This document shows, one piece after another, positions 10,194 to 21,922 of a stretch of DNA of 64,000 nt. The position numbers were made by a program, and so were the translations under genes. A model generated the notes under the pieces. That model did not search any database. It had not been told where the DNA came from and worked only from the letters and a program-made list of their open reading frames with translations. The stretch comes from Morinoia aosen. Its lineage: Eukaryota > Arthropoda > Malacostraca > Amphipoda > Talitridae. The stretch spans positions 9,504,246 to 9,568,245 of the forward strand of contig JASJYW010000026.1 in NCBI GenBank assembly GCA_030386875.1, written 5' to 3'. Position 1 is the stretch's first letter, and each line of letters starts with the position of its first letter.

Positions 10194-11649
10194 CTCTGAC
10201 GAATACGAGTACATAAGAACCACCCCGTACGTGACTCGAGTAGGAAGAGTTTCAGTTCCTATTTTTTCCGCGAAGTCGATTGCTGTACCCAACACGATGG
10301 CGACCACCACCACTGTCACCCCTGTTACCAGTGCAGTCACTACCACAGTTAGCCCTGTAACTAGTACGGTTACCGCTGTGACGACTTCTATTGTCGGTCC
10401 GATACCTAGTGTTGTAATTGCTGGGCAGGATCTGCCGCAGTACCGAGGTAGAAAACGAAGAAACGACCCTGACTTCATAGAAAATAAGTCACTAGAAACG
10501 CATATAAAGAATGTGCGAGCATATTTCAATATGCTGTCAGATAATTCGGAAGAAGCAAAACTAAACTTATTGTTGCGAACTGCAGACAAGCGGGTAGGCG
10601 ACTTCAATACGGTCGTAGCCTCCATAATTAGTGAAGGTTATGAATTAAGTTTCGAAGAAGTCGTGCACCTGTTAGAAAATATCTACGTGTCAAAAGGTGA
10701 AAGATCGTTGCACGCGGTCGCCTGTGATCTAAATAACGTACGCCTGAAAAGAAACGATGCATTAGCTAGCCAGTTCGTGGCTATCCTGTCCAAAATCCGT
10801 AAATTCACCCACAGAATAATGACCAGCCCGGAGTGTTCGAACAGAGCCCACCCCTATGTAGTAAATTGTCCCGATCCTGTTGCCCTCGATAAGTATGTCG
10901 AGAATACTTTAGTTGTTGCGTTAGCTATGGCCATCATCAACCCTCTAGTAACAGAAGATTTTTCCAAAAAACTATTCAATAAACCCTTCAAATCGTCGGA
11001 AGAGCTTCTTCAGAGACTCGTGACTGTAATTAGGAATTTTCCCGAGGATAAGCAAATATTAGCGACTCGATCTGAGAGATCTATGGAAATCTATTGTGCT
11101 GAGGATGATCATTCGTCCGAATCAAACTTCGAAGCTGCCTGTGATGAGGCCGAAGTGCATACAATGACAAGAGGCGGATTTCAAGGTAGAGGTAGGACGC
11201 GTAGGCCCTACTCTAGACCAAACTACCCAAGACCAATTTTCCGTGCTAGGCCTTACGTCAAACCTTATGTTGGAGACCGGGAATTGGGGACTCTAGAAGT
11301 CCAGGCATTGGAGACAGCTGAAACAAAGCGTTGCTCGAAGTGTTACAATCATGTGTGTGTCTGTCAAGGACAAAGTGAGTCGGCAACCACTGTGGCTAGG
11401 AAACCGACTGATTGGTACAAACCAGGTTCATCTCAGACAGCCACCGAGCATTCACTGCGTGATGTAGCTTGTTTTCGTTGTAATAAGTTAGGACACTACG
11501 CAAGAGACTGTAGGTCCAGACGAGACTATTTCAACAGACCAGGCAGACCGGATCGTGTCCGTGCGCGAGGACAGTATAAAACTCGTATGTCAGAAAAAGG
11601 CCAGGTAGAAACTTACCAAACTAACAGTGGCAATGATTTTTTAGCGTAA
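10180..11649 (+). CDS. gag: Gag polyprotein, element 1
   Basis: 489-residue structural polyprotein that would form the retrotransposon particle in the cytoplasm and bind genomic RNA. I take ATG 10180 as the start, because the open frame begins at a GTG six bases earlier that is not a normal eukaryotic start. Order: an N-terminal Thr/Val-rich low-complexity stretch (about residues 40-85), a helical capsid-like region (about 100-300), an Arg/Gly/Pro-rich basic stretch (about 330-370), a Cys cluster C-x2-C-x5-C-x-C (385-395) and one classical CCHC zinc knuckle (431-444, C-x2-C-x4-H-x4-C). The frame is open throughout. It ends in TAA at 11647, directly behind the slippery site, so pol is expected as a Gag-Pol fusion. 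Confidence 0.93.
   Translation: MSGSDSDEYEYIRTTPYVTRVGRVSVPIFSAKSIAVPNTMATTTTVTPVTSAVTTTVSPVTSTVTAVTTSIVGPIPSVVIAGQDLPQYRGRKRRNDPDFIENKSLETHIKNVRAYFNMLSDNSEEAKLNLLLRTADKRVGDFNTVVASIISEGYELSFEEVVHLLENIYVSKGERSLHAVACDLNNVRLKRNDALASQFVAILSKIRKFTHRIMTSPECSNRAHPYVVNCPDPVALDKYVENTLVVALAMAIINPLVTEDFSKKLFNKPFKSSEELLQRLVTVIRNFPEDKQILATRSERSMEIYCAEDDHSSESNFEAACDEAEVHTMTRGGFQGRGRTRRPYSRPNYPRPIFRARPYVKPYVGDRELGTLEVQALETAETKRCSKCYNHVCVCQGQSESATTVARKPTDWYKPGSSQTATEHSLRDVACFRCNKLGHYARDCRSRRDYFNRPGRPDRVRARGQYKTRMSEKGQVETYQTNSGNDFLA
11637..11643 (+). promoter_or_regulatory. -1 ribosomal frameshift site T TTT TTA
   Basis: The heptamer is in the correct phase (X XXY YYZ) in the last codons of gag, six bases before the gag stop codon ends. 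The -1 frame is open from 11643 into protease. The same heptamer is known as a retroviral slippery site. No downstream stem-loop or pseudoknot was established by eye. It is conserved in all four copies (23380, 50049, 60288). Confidence 0.85.
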
Positions 11650-14600
11650 ACAGCAGAGACGATTTCATTTCCGATAGAAATAACGTCAATGGTAAAAATG
11701 AAACTACAATAACTAAGTATGACTCTACGGCGACAGATCCCTGTGAACCCGAGGAGAATTCTGGTGCTGAAGATTCCCTCGTTAAAAATGTCGAGAGAGT
11801 TGATGTGTTAAACATGTCTGAAGATTCCCTCGTTAAAAATGTTGAGATGATAGATCCACTAATTAAGTGTGAAAATAGATATGAATCGCTGGGAGAGGCG
11901 GAATTAAGTGATGATCTGAACTCTCATGGCACTGAGACAGAAAGCCATGTGACGACGAACGTTTGTAAATACGAAGAAGATGAAGAAGTTGAAGTCACAG
12001 GACAAAATGAATTATTTGTAATACGAAAAAGTCATAAGCCCATGATTGTGCTTAGAAAAGATGCAGACCTGTGGAATGCATTGATTGATTCAGGATCAGA
12101 GAAATGCCTAATCAGCTACCACAGAATAAGTGAGATAAGTAATGACGTGAAGCCAAGTTCTCTGACTATAAAAGGCGTTAACGCTAAGAGTAATGTTGAG
12201 GGCGAGGTGGAGCTTGTCCTAAAGTTAAAAAACGGTGTAAGTTTAAAGACAAATGCTTTAATAATTAAAGATGGTATTTACAATTATGACGTCATTATTG
12301 GGCGTGATTTATTAGACAAGAACGCCGTTGTAGACTTAAAACAAGGATGTTTAATTATCAAAGACGAGAAAATCCCCTTTGCAGAGGTAAAACGACGAAA
12401 AAAGAAAAAGACAGAGTGTCTCGAGTATTTAATAGAGAATACTGAGTGTCTCATGGCAGCCACGATCACGTCCAGAGCTAAGAAAAAAGTCCTAAATAAG
12501 CTAAGAGAGAAGAGAGAAAACTTCAGGACGAGCCATGCTGAGAGAGCAGGCGAGGAAGTAAAAAGGGATGGTAAGAGAGAAATTCAGCCTGTTCGAGGCG
12601 TAGTTGCAGTTACCAATTCCTACACAGGGCCAAGGCCGTTAAGAGTGCATACTCGACAAGTGGAGATTGCTCCTAATGTAATTTTGAAACATGCTGGACA
12701 TGTTGGAAAGTGTAAAAATGGAGAATACATAATAAAGAAAGCAACTTTAAAAGAAGGCATTTGTGTCGCAGAAGCGATTGTGAGAGTTAACAATAGGAGA
12801 AAGATTCCGTTGTTGTTAATTAATAGCTCCGACAGAGCAATTGTTTTACCAGAGAATGCAATTATAAGTACCTTAGAAAAAGTGGAAAAGGATCACATTG
12901 AATCCGAAGTTTACTTGCCAGATGTACAAGGAGAATTAAAGGGAGGATTGAGTACCTATGTGGAGGCAGCGAGTGTTGTTCAGGACAGTCATTAAGATGT
13001 CGAGAAGAAAGACACTAATAGTAAATCTGTCGGGATCACAGGAGTTGTCGACAAAGGGTACGTTTCTGATTCCAAAGAAATAGCCCGTGGTCGGCGGAAA
13101 TTAAATAATGATGATATCAAGTGTAACGATGACGAAATGAAGCCTGAATTGCTGAGTTTGTTGAATGAATTCAGAGACGTTATTACTATAGAGAATGAAT
13201 CGATCTCAGCTGCTGCGATTAAACCATACAAAATACGTTTGAAACCTAACGTGGATGTCGTAAATGTCCCTCCCTATCGTATTGCCCACCGTTACATGGA
13301 AGACTTGAAAGTCGTTAACGAAAAAATGTTAGACGACGGAATTATTAGACCATCGATTTCAGCTTATAATTCACCGATAATTGTAGTTCATAAGAAAGAT
13401 GGAACTATACGTCCGGTAGTTGACTTTCGCAAAGTAAATGAGGTAATTCATGAAGAATCGTTCCCGCTGCCGCGCGTGGACGAGATTCTCTATAGTTTAA
13501 ATGGTCAAAAATACTTTTCAAAACTAGATCTTAGGTCAGGATATCTCAATATTACACTGACCGATGAGAGTAAAGAAATAACAGCGTTTACAGTTGGCAG
13601 CAGAAAATACGAGTTCAATCCTTTACCCTTTGGTTTAAAAACCTCACCTGCATATTTCCAGTCAGTAATGACGCAAACGCTATCCCCTGTACTAGGAAAA
13701 CTATCTTTCGTCTTTATGGACGACGTGCTCATATTTTCTAAGGAGAAGGCACAGCATCTTGCCGATATAAAAGTTGTACTTGAACTATTAAGAAACGCTA
13801 GATTGTAAATAAAAACGGAAAAATGCGAATTTTTCCGTGACGAGATTGAATATCTCGGACATTCCATTAGTGGAATGGGAGCCAGAAGCACCGGTACTGA
13901 CAAAGTAAAGAATTTAGACATTCCTAAGAATGTCAAGCAGTTACAATCATTCCTAGGTCTAGTAAATTTCTTTCGTAGGTACATAAAAAATTTTGCGAGT
14001 ATCGCAAGCCCGCTCTATAATCTTCTGAAGAAAAATGTTGAATTCAATTGGTCTAAGGATTGTCAAAACGCTTTTGAAAAATTGAAGGATGAACTGTGTG
14101 ACAACACAACCTTGAGTCATCCAAACTTCGATCAAAATTTTCATCTATTTTGTGATGCATCAAACATCGGCATAGGAGCTGTTTTACTCCAATCATCTAC
14201 TGATAAAGTTCGAAACATGAGACCTGTCGCATTTTTTTCTAAAACGTTGAATTCCACCCAACGAAGATACTCAACAACTAAAAAGGAGATGTTTTCTATA
14301 GTTGAAGCGTTGAAGTACTTTAAATATCTTGTTTTAGGCTATGATCTGGTCGTTTACACCGATCATAAGCCTTTAGTTCCTTTATTTTCAAAGAAATTGC
14401 CTGAAGACAACACGCTCGCGAGATGGAGTATTTATGTCCAAGCTTTTGATGCCAAATTAAAGTATTTTTCTGGGAAGGCGAATAGTGCCGCCGATGCATT
14501 AAGTAGATTAAATCATGACAAAAATCCTTTAACAGAAAGAGAACTATTAGAGTGTTCTGAATTAACCCCTGATGTAGAGACTTTTCCCGTTGTAACCAGG

Positions 14601-16055
14601 CTGCAAGCCGCTGCTGCAGGTAACAAATGTAACAAGCCAGTGACTAAGGAAGAGTTCGAGGAGACAATGCCAGGAAGTAAGGACGGAAGAAACAACAACA
14701 GTACTGCTGAACAACAGACAGACCCCAGACGTGAACCCAGTGACTTTAATAGCAGACAGAAAACAAGCTTATGCAGACTGGATAAAGTTAACAAGACTAC
14801 AGACCATTCAAGTATGAACGACAACTGGTCGTTAGACGAATTTAAACGTGAACAAGATAGTGATGCCTTTTGTTCTGAAATGAAGGATGCCCTAGAGAAT
14901 GCAACAAAAGTTTCTAATACTGACATGAATGAATTTCTGATTATGAATGACATTTTGTATAAAAGACGAAGCATTGACAACAGACCCAGCACCATTCTGA
15001 CTATTGTGGTGCCGTATACTCTGCTGCACAAGACAATTCTATTCATCCATAATTTGTCCCATACAGATTTGAATCATACCTTGTTTAAGTTTAAATTAAA
15101 ATATTTTCATCCGTACGAACGGACAATTACACGCAAAATTGTTGAATCTTGTGACATCTGTAAGATTCTAAAATCACGAATACCGATGCCGATTAAAATT
15201 CTAAATGCTCCAATTGGAACACGATGTTTTCAAACGGTCAGCATGGACTTCTACGGTCCATTAACAATGACAGACAATGGGAACAAATATATTCTTGTAA
15301 TTATCGACCTATTTTCCCGTTTTGTTAAAATATATTCGACTAATGACCGACGCACAGAGACTGTTACAGACTGTCTATGGAATTTTTGCTGTTTGTTTGG
15401 TACCCCGGACGTGTTGTTATCCGACAATGCTGTAGAATTTAAATCATCTAATGTGGGAAATTTCACAAAAGGACTTTCTATCTTGAAAAAGGAAGTTCTG
15501 GCATATTCCCCTTTTTCTAATGGCATTGTTGAGCGATGTAATGGAAAAATTCGACACCTGCTCAAGTTATATCTAAATTTTCTTACTCATAATGAGTGGG
15601 ATAGACTATTGGATATTGTGGAGAATTCTATTAACAATAGTTTTAACGAAACTCTCGGCGATACACCCGCATACACGGTTTTCGGTAGAGATACGTGTGT
15701 TTATATCAGTTCTACTAATTTAGAAGACTTCAATGTTGCGACTACATATGAAGATGTTCACAAACAAAAATTTACCGAGTCATCTATTGTAGTGAACAAT
15801 ATTATAAATGCGATCATTAACGCCACAATCGAAAGAACTGCCTATAGAAATATGAAACGTCGCGATAAAAATTTAAAAGTGACGGACCGTGTACTAGTAA
15901 AAAATCATGCCAAAAAACACAAATTACAGCTAAATTTCTTAGGACCAGGTATCATTGAAAGGATAGGCAAAAATTATGCAGATATTAAGATCGGTAACAA
16001 GATTATCCGATCGAATTTAAACTATGTGCTGCCTTTAGATAAGTTAAGAAGGTGA
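11643..16055 (+). pseudogene. pol: Pol polyprotein, element 1 (two nonsense codons)
   Basis: Reached by -1 frameshift from gag; 1,470 codons. Domains, numbering from 11643: protease with DSG at residue 149 (12087); reverse transcriptase with FMDD at 691-694 (13713); RNase H with catalytic Asp near 838 (14154); integrase zinc motif H-x3-H...C-x2-C (15048-15161); integrase core D-x58-D-x35-E (15246, 15423, 15531); a degenerate GPY/F-like module near the end. Two in-frame TAA codons at 12993 (between protease and RT) and 13806 (just after FMDD) break it; there is no frameshift. The copy also differs from the others at residues flanking conserved RT motifs (Leu for His after SGY; Pro for Arg before LPFG). 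Enzyme production from this copy is not expected. Confidence 0.93.
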
Positions 16056-16513
16056 AATTGTCAACCTAGTTTGTAATTGTTCATTCATAAATATTCCGAA
16101 TTTGCCATTCCATATATGCGTTCTATGAGTTTTTAGCTTATAAGTGCGTGCTATGAGTTCTAGCTTGTAAGAGCGTTCTATGAGTTTCTTTCAAGATTTA
16201 TGTATGTCTTGCGTTAGGAAATATTTTGCTGCGAAACACCTTCAGAAGAGATGTTGAGCTTAGGATGTTGTCATACTGTTATTGCGTCATCAAAATTGTG
16301 TTCGTCAAGCCGTCAGCTAGAGTTGATAAACTGAGATGCAATCTTGGAAATGTCAACACGAGAGTGCGAGCGCGAAGCCGCGAGATCTGCGCTTCTGCCG
16401 CAAATTGTTTGGCAACAATGCTAGGCAGTGTAGTTGAAATGAATGTGTCTTAATGAGAATGAAGCGTTGCCATATTATGAAACGACAATTGCTTACTTAA
16501 ACTTGTGGCCATG

Positions 16514-16540
16514 CTAATTTCCTGTGTCGTATCCTTTCAG
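16514..16540 (+). promoter_or_regulatory. Candidate 3' splice site
   Basis: A branch-point-like GCTAAT (CTAAT at 16514), a pyrimidine-rich stretch and TTTCAG ending at 16540 form a textbook acceptor. It is conserved in element 2 (28283) and element 3 (54932). Paired with the leader donor it would give a subgenomic RNA for the third ORF, which is deleted in this copy. Confidence 0.5.
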
Positions 16541-16564
16541 ATTCCTTGGGCGACTTCTGAACAA

Positions 16565-16597
16565 CTATTTGCACTTCCACCTCCAGTTAGCGCGTAA
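16565..16597 (+). pseudogene. Remnant tail of the third ORF
   Basis: The last ten codons plus TAA match the end of the 108-codon ORF in element 3 (ALPPxVSA stop), with a few substitutions. The rest has been deleted, and the join is at CAA (about 16562-16564). The remnant is the evidence that subfamily A once carried this ORF. Confidence 0.75.
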
Positions 16598-17600
16598 CAT
16601 TACAACGCTAGACTCCCACATTCTGATTCTGAATACCATAGATCAGAGTATCATGTTCCGATTATCCAATCTCCAACGGAGTAGTAACCCTCCATGTCTT
16701 AGATTAATTCTATTTTATACGGAAAAAATCTCTATTATATACGGATTATGTATTATATTTTATAGATTATTTTGTTCATGTATTCACGTGAAATATTGAG
16801 ACGAAGTATTATATTGCGAATAGAAAAACCAAATTGCACGCTTGTAGTTTAGTTGAATTGAAATATGTTAATTTAAATCGTAGGACGATTTGAATCCTAT
16901 TCTACTTTTACCTTGCCAATTGTGGTAATGTAATGTACTGTTTTGCGCATTTAAACCTCTTTTTGATATTTTTATGTAACATAGTCTTATGATGAATTTT
17001 TCCTTTTTATTTCCAATTGCATTGAAAATTCTGTTCTCGAAATATGTTAATATGTTAATCCAAAATAAAAATTTTGTTCTCGATCTGACGGTAGGTGTCC
17101 AGCTTGTTCAAGAAAGTGTACCTTATGGAAAGGATTTATTAAGTACGCGTTTTGATGTTTGATTTTGATATTTTGATATGTTAATAAAATTGTGTGGTGT
17201 ATCCATTTGTATCCGAAATATCTGGAGTATCCAAGAATTCTAAGAATCAATTGATAAATAACTTGATAATGAATGATCAAATTGTTTGAGCTAAGTGCGT
17301 AGAGTGATTATTTGGTTGATTTTGGGTAATAAATCTAGTATTGAATTGACACTAAAATATAATATTGACACTAAAAATAATGTTTAACAAGATGTAGGAT
17401 TACCGTTGAAATTTGTTTATGATGACAGCAAAGGCCATACCTGCCTACCTCCGTTCATAATTCGGAAGCAATTTTGTCATACGTTCTGATCTGTGTAATT
17501 AACTTGACGAGTTGTAAGAATTATTGATCGTCAAAGGATAATCAATGTGATTGATTGACGTTTTAAAAATATTTTTATTGTAATAAAAAATTTTTTGTGC

Positions 17601-17615
17601 GTGGGGGGTCCTAGA
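17601..17615 (+). other. Candidate polypurine tract
   Basis: GTGGGGGG at 17601-17608, seven bases before the 3' LTR. It is the only purine run at the expected place for plus-strand priming, but it is short and interrupted by TCCT, so it is tentative. All three complete copies share it. Confidence 0.4.
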
Positions 17616-17934
17616 TGTGCGCCCGCCAGGCATATAAATAGAATCGGCGAGAGACATCGTCGTTCATTAGCGGTGGTTTGCCGTAGAGGTCACATTTACA
17701 AACTGAAGCGTCGCTGTTCAGTAACGGGAGCTCGGCTGTCGAGAAAGCATCTGTAGAGATCACAGATGCGCTATAGAAGTAACGAGATTACCTTCCGATC
17801 TAAAGATTCTCTACCAATTACGAAGCCTGTGTCAATTCTGAAGTAACAATAAAGGATAACCACGTTACTGCATCTGATTCACTCCCGAACCTCATTCGCG
17901 TTAGTTTCGACCTGATACTGAAAAGGCCGGAACA
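17616..17934 (+). repeat. 3' LTR of element 1
   Basis: 319 bp, near-identical to 8814-9132. It carries AATAAA at 17848 and a second copy of the TATA promoter (17633), which could transcribe outward into satellite array 3. It is followed by the target duplication CGGC (17935-17938). Confidence 0.95.
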
Positions 17935-20556
17935 CGGCCAAGAAATGGCCCAAAACACGTATTTTAGCTCTGTCGACCGTGGAATCGGCTAAATATGCAC
18001 TTTCCGCCTATGTCGCCACGGGAAACAGCAAACGACGTGATTTTCACCGCATTCGGCCTAGGAATGGCCCAAAACATGCATTTTAGCTCTGTCGACCGTG
18101 GAATCGTCTAAATATGCACTTTCCGCCTATGTCGCCACGGGAAACAGCAAACGACGTGATTTTCACCGCATTCGGCCTAGGAATGGCCCAAAACACGCAT
18201 TTTAGCTCTGTCGACCGTGGAATTGGCTAAATATGCACTTTCCGCCTATGTCGCCACGGGAAACAGCAAACGACGTGATTTTCACCGCATTCGGCCTAGG
18301 AATGGCCAAAAACACGCATTTTAGCCCTGTCGACCGTGGAATCGGCAAAATATGCACTTTCCGCCTATGTCGCCACGGGAAACAGCAAACGACGTGATTT
18401 TCACCACAATCGGCCTAGGAATGGCCCAAAACACGTATTTTAGCTCTGTCGACCGTGTAATCGGCTAAATCTGCACTTTCCCCCTATGTCGCCACGGGAA
18501 ACAGCAAACGACGTGATTTTCACCGCATTCGGCCTAGGAATGGCCCAAAACACGCATTTTAGCTCTGTCGACCGTGGAAACGGCTAAATATGCACTTTCC
18601 GCCTATGTCGCCACGGGAAACAGCAAACGACGTGATTTTCACCGCTTTCGGCCTAGGAATGGCCAAAAACACGCATTTTAGCCCTGTCGACCGTGGAATC
18701 GGCTAAATATGCACTTTCCGCCTATGTCGCCACGGGAAACAGCAAACGCCGTGATTTTCACCGCATTCGGCCTAGGAATGGCCCAAAACACGCATTTTAG
18801 CTCTGTCGACCGTGGAATCGGCTAAATATGCACTTTCCGCCTATGTCGCCACGGGAAACAGCAAACGACGTGATTTTCACTGCATTCGGCCTAGGAATGG
18901 CCCAAAACATGCATTTTAGCTCTGTCGACCTTGGAATCAGCTAAATATGCACTTTTCGCCTATGTCGCCACGGGAAACAGCAAACGACGTGATTTTCACC
19001 GCATTCGGCCTAGGAATGGCCCAAAACACGCATTTTAGCTCTGTCGACCGTGGTAACGGCTAAATATGCACTTTCCGCCTATGTCGCCACGGGAAACAGC
19101 AAACGACGTGATTTTCACCGCATTCGGCCTAGGAATGGCCAAAAACACGCATTTTAGCCCTGTCGACCGTGGAATCGGATAAATATGCACTTTCCGCCTA
19201 TGTCGCCAAGGGAAACAGCAAACGACGTAATTTTCACCGCATTCAGCCTAGGAATGGCCCAAACCACGCATTTTAGCTCTGTCGACCGTGGAATCGGCTA
19301 AATCTGCACTTTCCGCCTATGTCGCCACGGGAAACAGCAAACGACGTGATTGTCACCACAATCGGCCTCGGAAGGGCCAAAAACACGTATTTTAGCTCTG
19401 TCGACCGTGGATTCGGCTAAATCTGCACTTTCCGCCTATGTCGCCACGGGAAACAGCAAACGACGTGATTTTCACCGCATTCGGCCTAGGAATGGCCCAA
19501 AACACGCATTTTAGCCTTGTCGACCGTGGAATCGGCTACATATGCACTTTCCGCCTATGTCGCCACGGGAAACAGCAAACGACGTGATTTCCACCGCATT
19601 CGGCCTAGGAATGGCCCAAAACACGCATTTTAGCTCTGTCGACCGTGGAAACGGCTAAATATGCACTTTCCGCCTATGTCGCAACGGGAAACAGCAAACG
19701 ACGGGATTTTCTCCGCATTCGGCCTAGGAATGGCCCAAAACACGCAGTTTAGCTCTGTCGACCGTGGAATCGGCTAAACATGCACTTTCCGCCTATGTCG
19801 CCACGGGAAACAGCAAACGACGTGATTTTCACCGCATTCGGCCTAGGAATGGCCCAAAACACGCATTTTAGCTCTGTCGACCGTGGAATCGTCTAAATAT
19901 GCACTTTCCGCCTATGTCGCCACGGGAAACAGCAAACCACGTGATTTTCACGCATTCGGCCTAGGAATGGCCCAAAACACGGATTTTAGCTCTGTCGACC
20001 GAGGGAAACGGCTAAATATGCACTTTCGGCCTATGTCGCCACGGGAAACAGCAAACGACGTGATTTTCACCGCTTTCGGCCTAGGAATGGCCAAAAACAC
20101 GCATTTTAGCCCTGTCGACCGTGGAATCGGCTAAATATGCACTTTCCGCCTATGTCGCCACGGGAAACAGCAAACGACGTGATTTTCACCGCATTCGGCC
20201 TAGGAATGGCCCAAAACATGCATTTTAGCTCTGTCGACCGTGGAATCGTCTAAATATGCACTTTCCGCCTATGTCGCCACGGGAAACAGCAAACGACGTG
20301 ATTTTCACCGCATTCGGCCTAGGAATGGCCCTAAACAAGCATTTTAGCTCTGTCGACCGTGGAAACGGCTAAATATGCACTTTCCGCCTATGTCGCAACG
20401 GGAAACAGCAAACGACGTGATTTTCACCGCATTCGGCCTAGGAATGGCCCAAAACACGCATTTTAGCTCTGTCGACGGTGGAATCGGCTAAATATGCACT
20501 TTCAGCCTATGTCGCCACGGAAAAAAGCAAACGACGTGATTTTCACCGCATTCGGC
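17935..20556 (+). repeat. 119-bp satellite array 3 (between elements 1 and 2)
   Basis: 2,622 bp, about 22 monomers in the same orientation as array 2. Its right end repeats the diagnostic variants of the right end of array 2 (GCAACGGG, GACGGTGG, TTCAGCC, GGAAAAAAGC), which shows that the element 2 flank is a copy of the element 1 flank. It differs by whole monomers: three fewer between GACGGTGG and the LTR. Confidence 0.96.
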
Positions 20557-20875
20557 TGTGCGCCCGCCAGGCATATAAATAGAATCGGCGAGAGACATCG
20601 TCGTTCATTAGCGTTGGTTTGCCGTAGAGGTCGCATTTACAAACTGAAGCGTCGCTGTTCAGTAACGGGAGCTCGGCTGTCGAGAAAGCATCTGTAGAGA
20701 TCACAGATGCGCTATAGAAGTAACGAGATTACCTTCCGATCTAAAGATTCTCTACCAATTACGAAGCCTGTGTCAATTCTGAAGTAACAATAAAGGATAA
20801 CCACGTTACTGCATCTGATTCACTCCCGAACCTCATTCGCGTTAGTTTCGACCTGATACTGAAAAGGCCGGATTA
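20557..20875 (+). repeat. 5' LTR of element 2
   Basis: 319 bp, preceded by CGGC (20553-20556). TATAAATA is at 20574 and AATAAA at 20789. The terminal ACA is changed, so the canonical LTR end is lost on this side. Confidence 0.94.
20574..20609 (+). promoter_or_regulatory. LTR core promoter of element 2
   Basis: TATAAATA (20574-20581) and TCATT initiator-like sequence at the same spacing as in element 1. Both appear intact. Confidence 0.65.
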
Positions 20876-21922
20876 TTTCTGGTGGCCCGTGTATGGGGAT
20901 GCCACATTAAAGATACCCACATTGCCACATTGCCCCATTGAAGAAGAAAGATATCAAGAATTGATCTTCAGTTCTTCTGATCCGTGATCTTAAGTGTGAG
21001 GAGTGTCACCCTGTTTGGAGTAACGTCGCATAGTTATCACATTACTTCAGTGCATCGAGAAAAGGAAGAAAGACGTCAGCGCAGAAAATCGAAGTGCTTT
21101 CCAAGAAACTCTTCGAGAAAGAAACTCTTCGAGAAAGAAACACTTCGAGGGAGAAAAAAAATCGAAAATTTACATCGCTACTCAAAGGAGAAGATGAAGT
21201 GAGGGGTCCAGACCAACAACCTGGTCTGTCGACGAGATCTACGCATTTACGCACCGTCATCTGCAACGAGAAGATCTACGAGAGCTACGCATCGCCAAAA
21301 TATTAAGTTAAGTGTACGCCGATAATGTTGCTTGCAAATTAAAAATAAGCATGCGCTCAAATTAATGATTATACATCATCAATATATAATTAATGAGTAG
21401 GAAGTTAAGCTGATTCCTGGTAGCGGGAGAGCGAGCAGCGTAGGCATTGCAAAAGCGCAGTAAGCAACTGATTCCTGGTAGCGGGAGAGCGAGCAGCATA
21501 GGCATTGCGAAAGCGCAGTAAGCAAGCTGATTCCCGGGAGTGAGAGAGCGAGCGTGTACGCGGAAACGTTGTGTGGAGAGGTAGTCCATTGTTCTCCAGA
21601 ACAATTGAAGGAAGTTGTTGCTATTGTTCTCGGGCCATTGTTCTCTGGCACATAAGAGCAAGCTGGAGCGGCTTGCTCTGTTCAGTTGCTGCCGACCTTC
21701 ACGAGCTTTGACTTTTTGATTTGTGTGCTGGATTAGCCTGGTTTAAGTCCACTGAAAATGTGAGTTAAAATTTTATTGTATGTAGAATATTATCATTTGC
21801 ACGTAGAAAATTTTATTGTATGTAGAATATTATCATTTGCATGTAGGAAATTTTATTGTGTGTAGAACATTTTTCTTTTAATGGAAATAGGAGGTTTATG
21901 AATATAGGATTATTTTGTGCTT
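20876..21922 (+). other. Untranslated leader of element 2
   Basis: Same repeats as element 1: 16 bp x 3 near 21105, 58-59 bp x 2.5 near 21410-21554 and 40 bp near 21767-21875. The candidate primer binding site TGGTGGCCCGT is at 20880-20890 and the donor-like GTGAGT at 21760-21765. It has a handful of substitutions against element 1. Confidence 0.8.

Larger units (their letters stand above)
16056..17615 (+). other. 3' non-coding region of element 1
   Basis: 1.56 kb between pol and the 3' LTR. It contains a 27-28 bp tandem repeat (GCG at 16118, 16146 and 16173, with TATGAG cores), a splice-acceptor-like site ending at 16540, the tail of the deleted third ORF (16565-16597), AT-rich sequence and a G-run before the LTR. 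A pair of similar GTTCTCGA-bearing segments about 43 bp apart near 17030-17085 is single in element 3. The open frames here start at non-ATG codons and look meaningless. Confidence 0.8.
8814..17934 (+). mobile_element. LTR retrotransposon, Ty3/gypsy type, element 1 (subfamily A)
   Basis: Complete 9,121-bp element: two 319-bp LTRs, leader, gag, pol in the -1 frame, a non-coding 3' region and a 4-bp target duplication CGGC. The pol order protease, reverse transcriptase, RNase H, integrase places it in Metaviridae (Ty3/gypsy); no chromodomain follows the integrase. The LTRs differ at two positions by eye (A/G at LTR position 10; G/A further in), so the insertion is young. Pol has two nonsense codons and the third ORF is deleted, so this copy is not autonomous. 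It is the left partner of a tandem duplication with element 2. Confidence 0.96.

Noticed and set aside
10167-10625. Long minus-strand frames opposite gag and pol (for example 10167-10625, 14513-15046, 53630-53944)
   Set aside because: They are antisense shadows of the gag and pol coding sequence, with no start context or domains.
16524-16799. 91-codon frame in the 3' region of element 1 (also 28267-28542)
   Set aside because: It begins at a GTG codon and spans the deletion junction; only its out-of-frame overlap with the third-ORF tail is meaningful.
17935-20556. Solo LTRs or further element fragments inside the satellite arrays
   Set aside because: Every LTR start found belongs to one of the four elements; no isolated LTR was seen in arrays 1-6.
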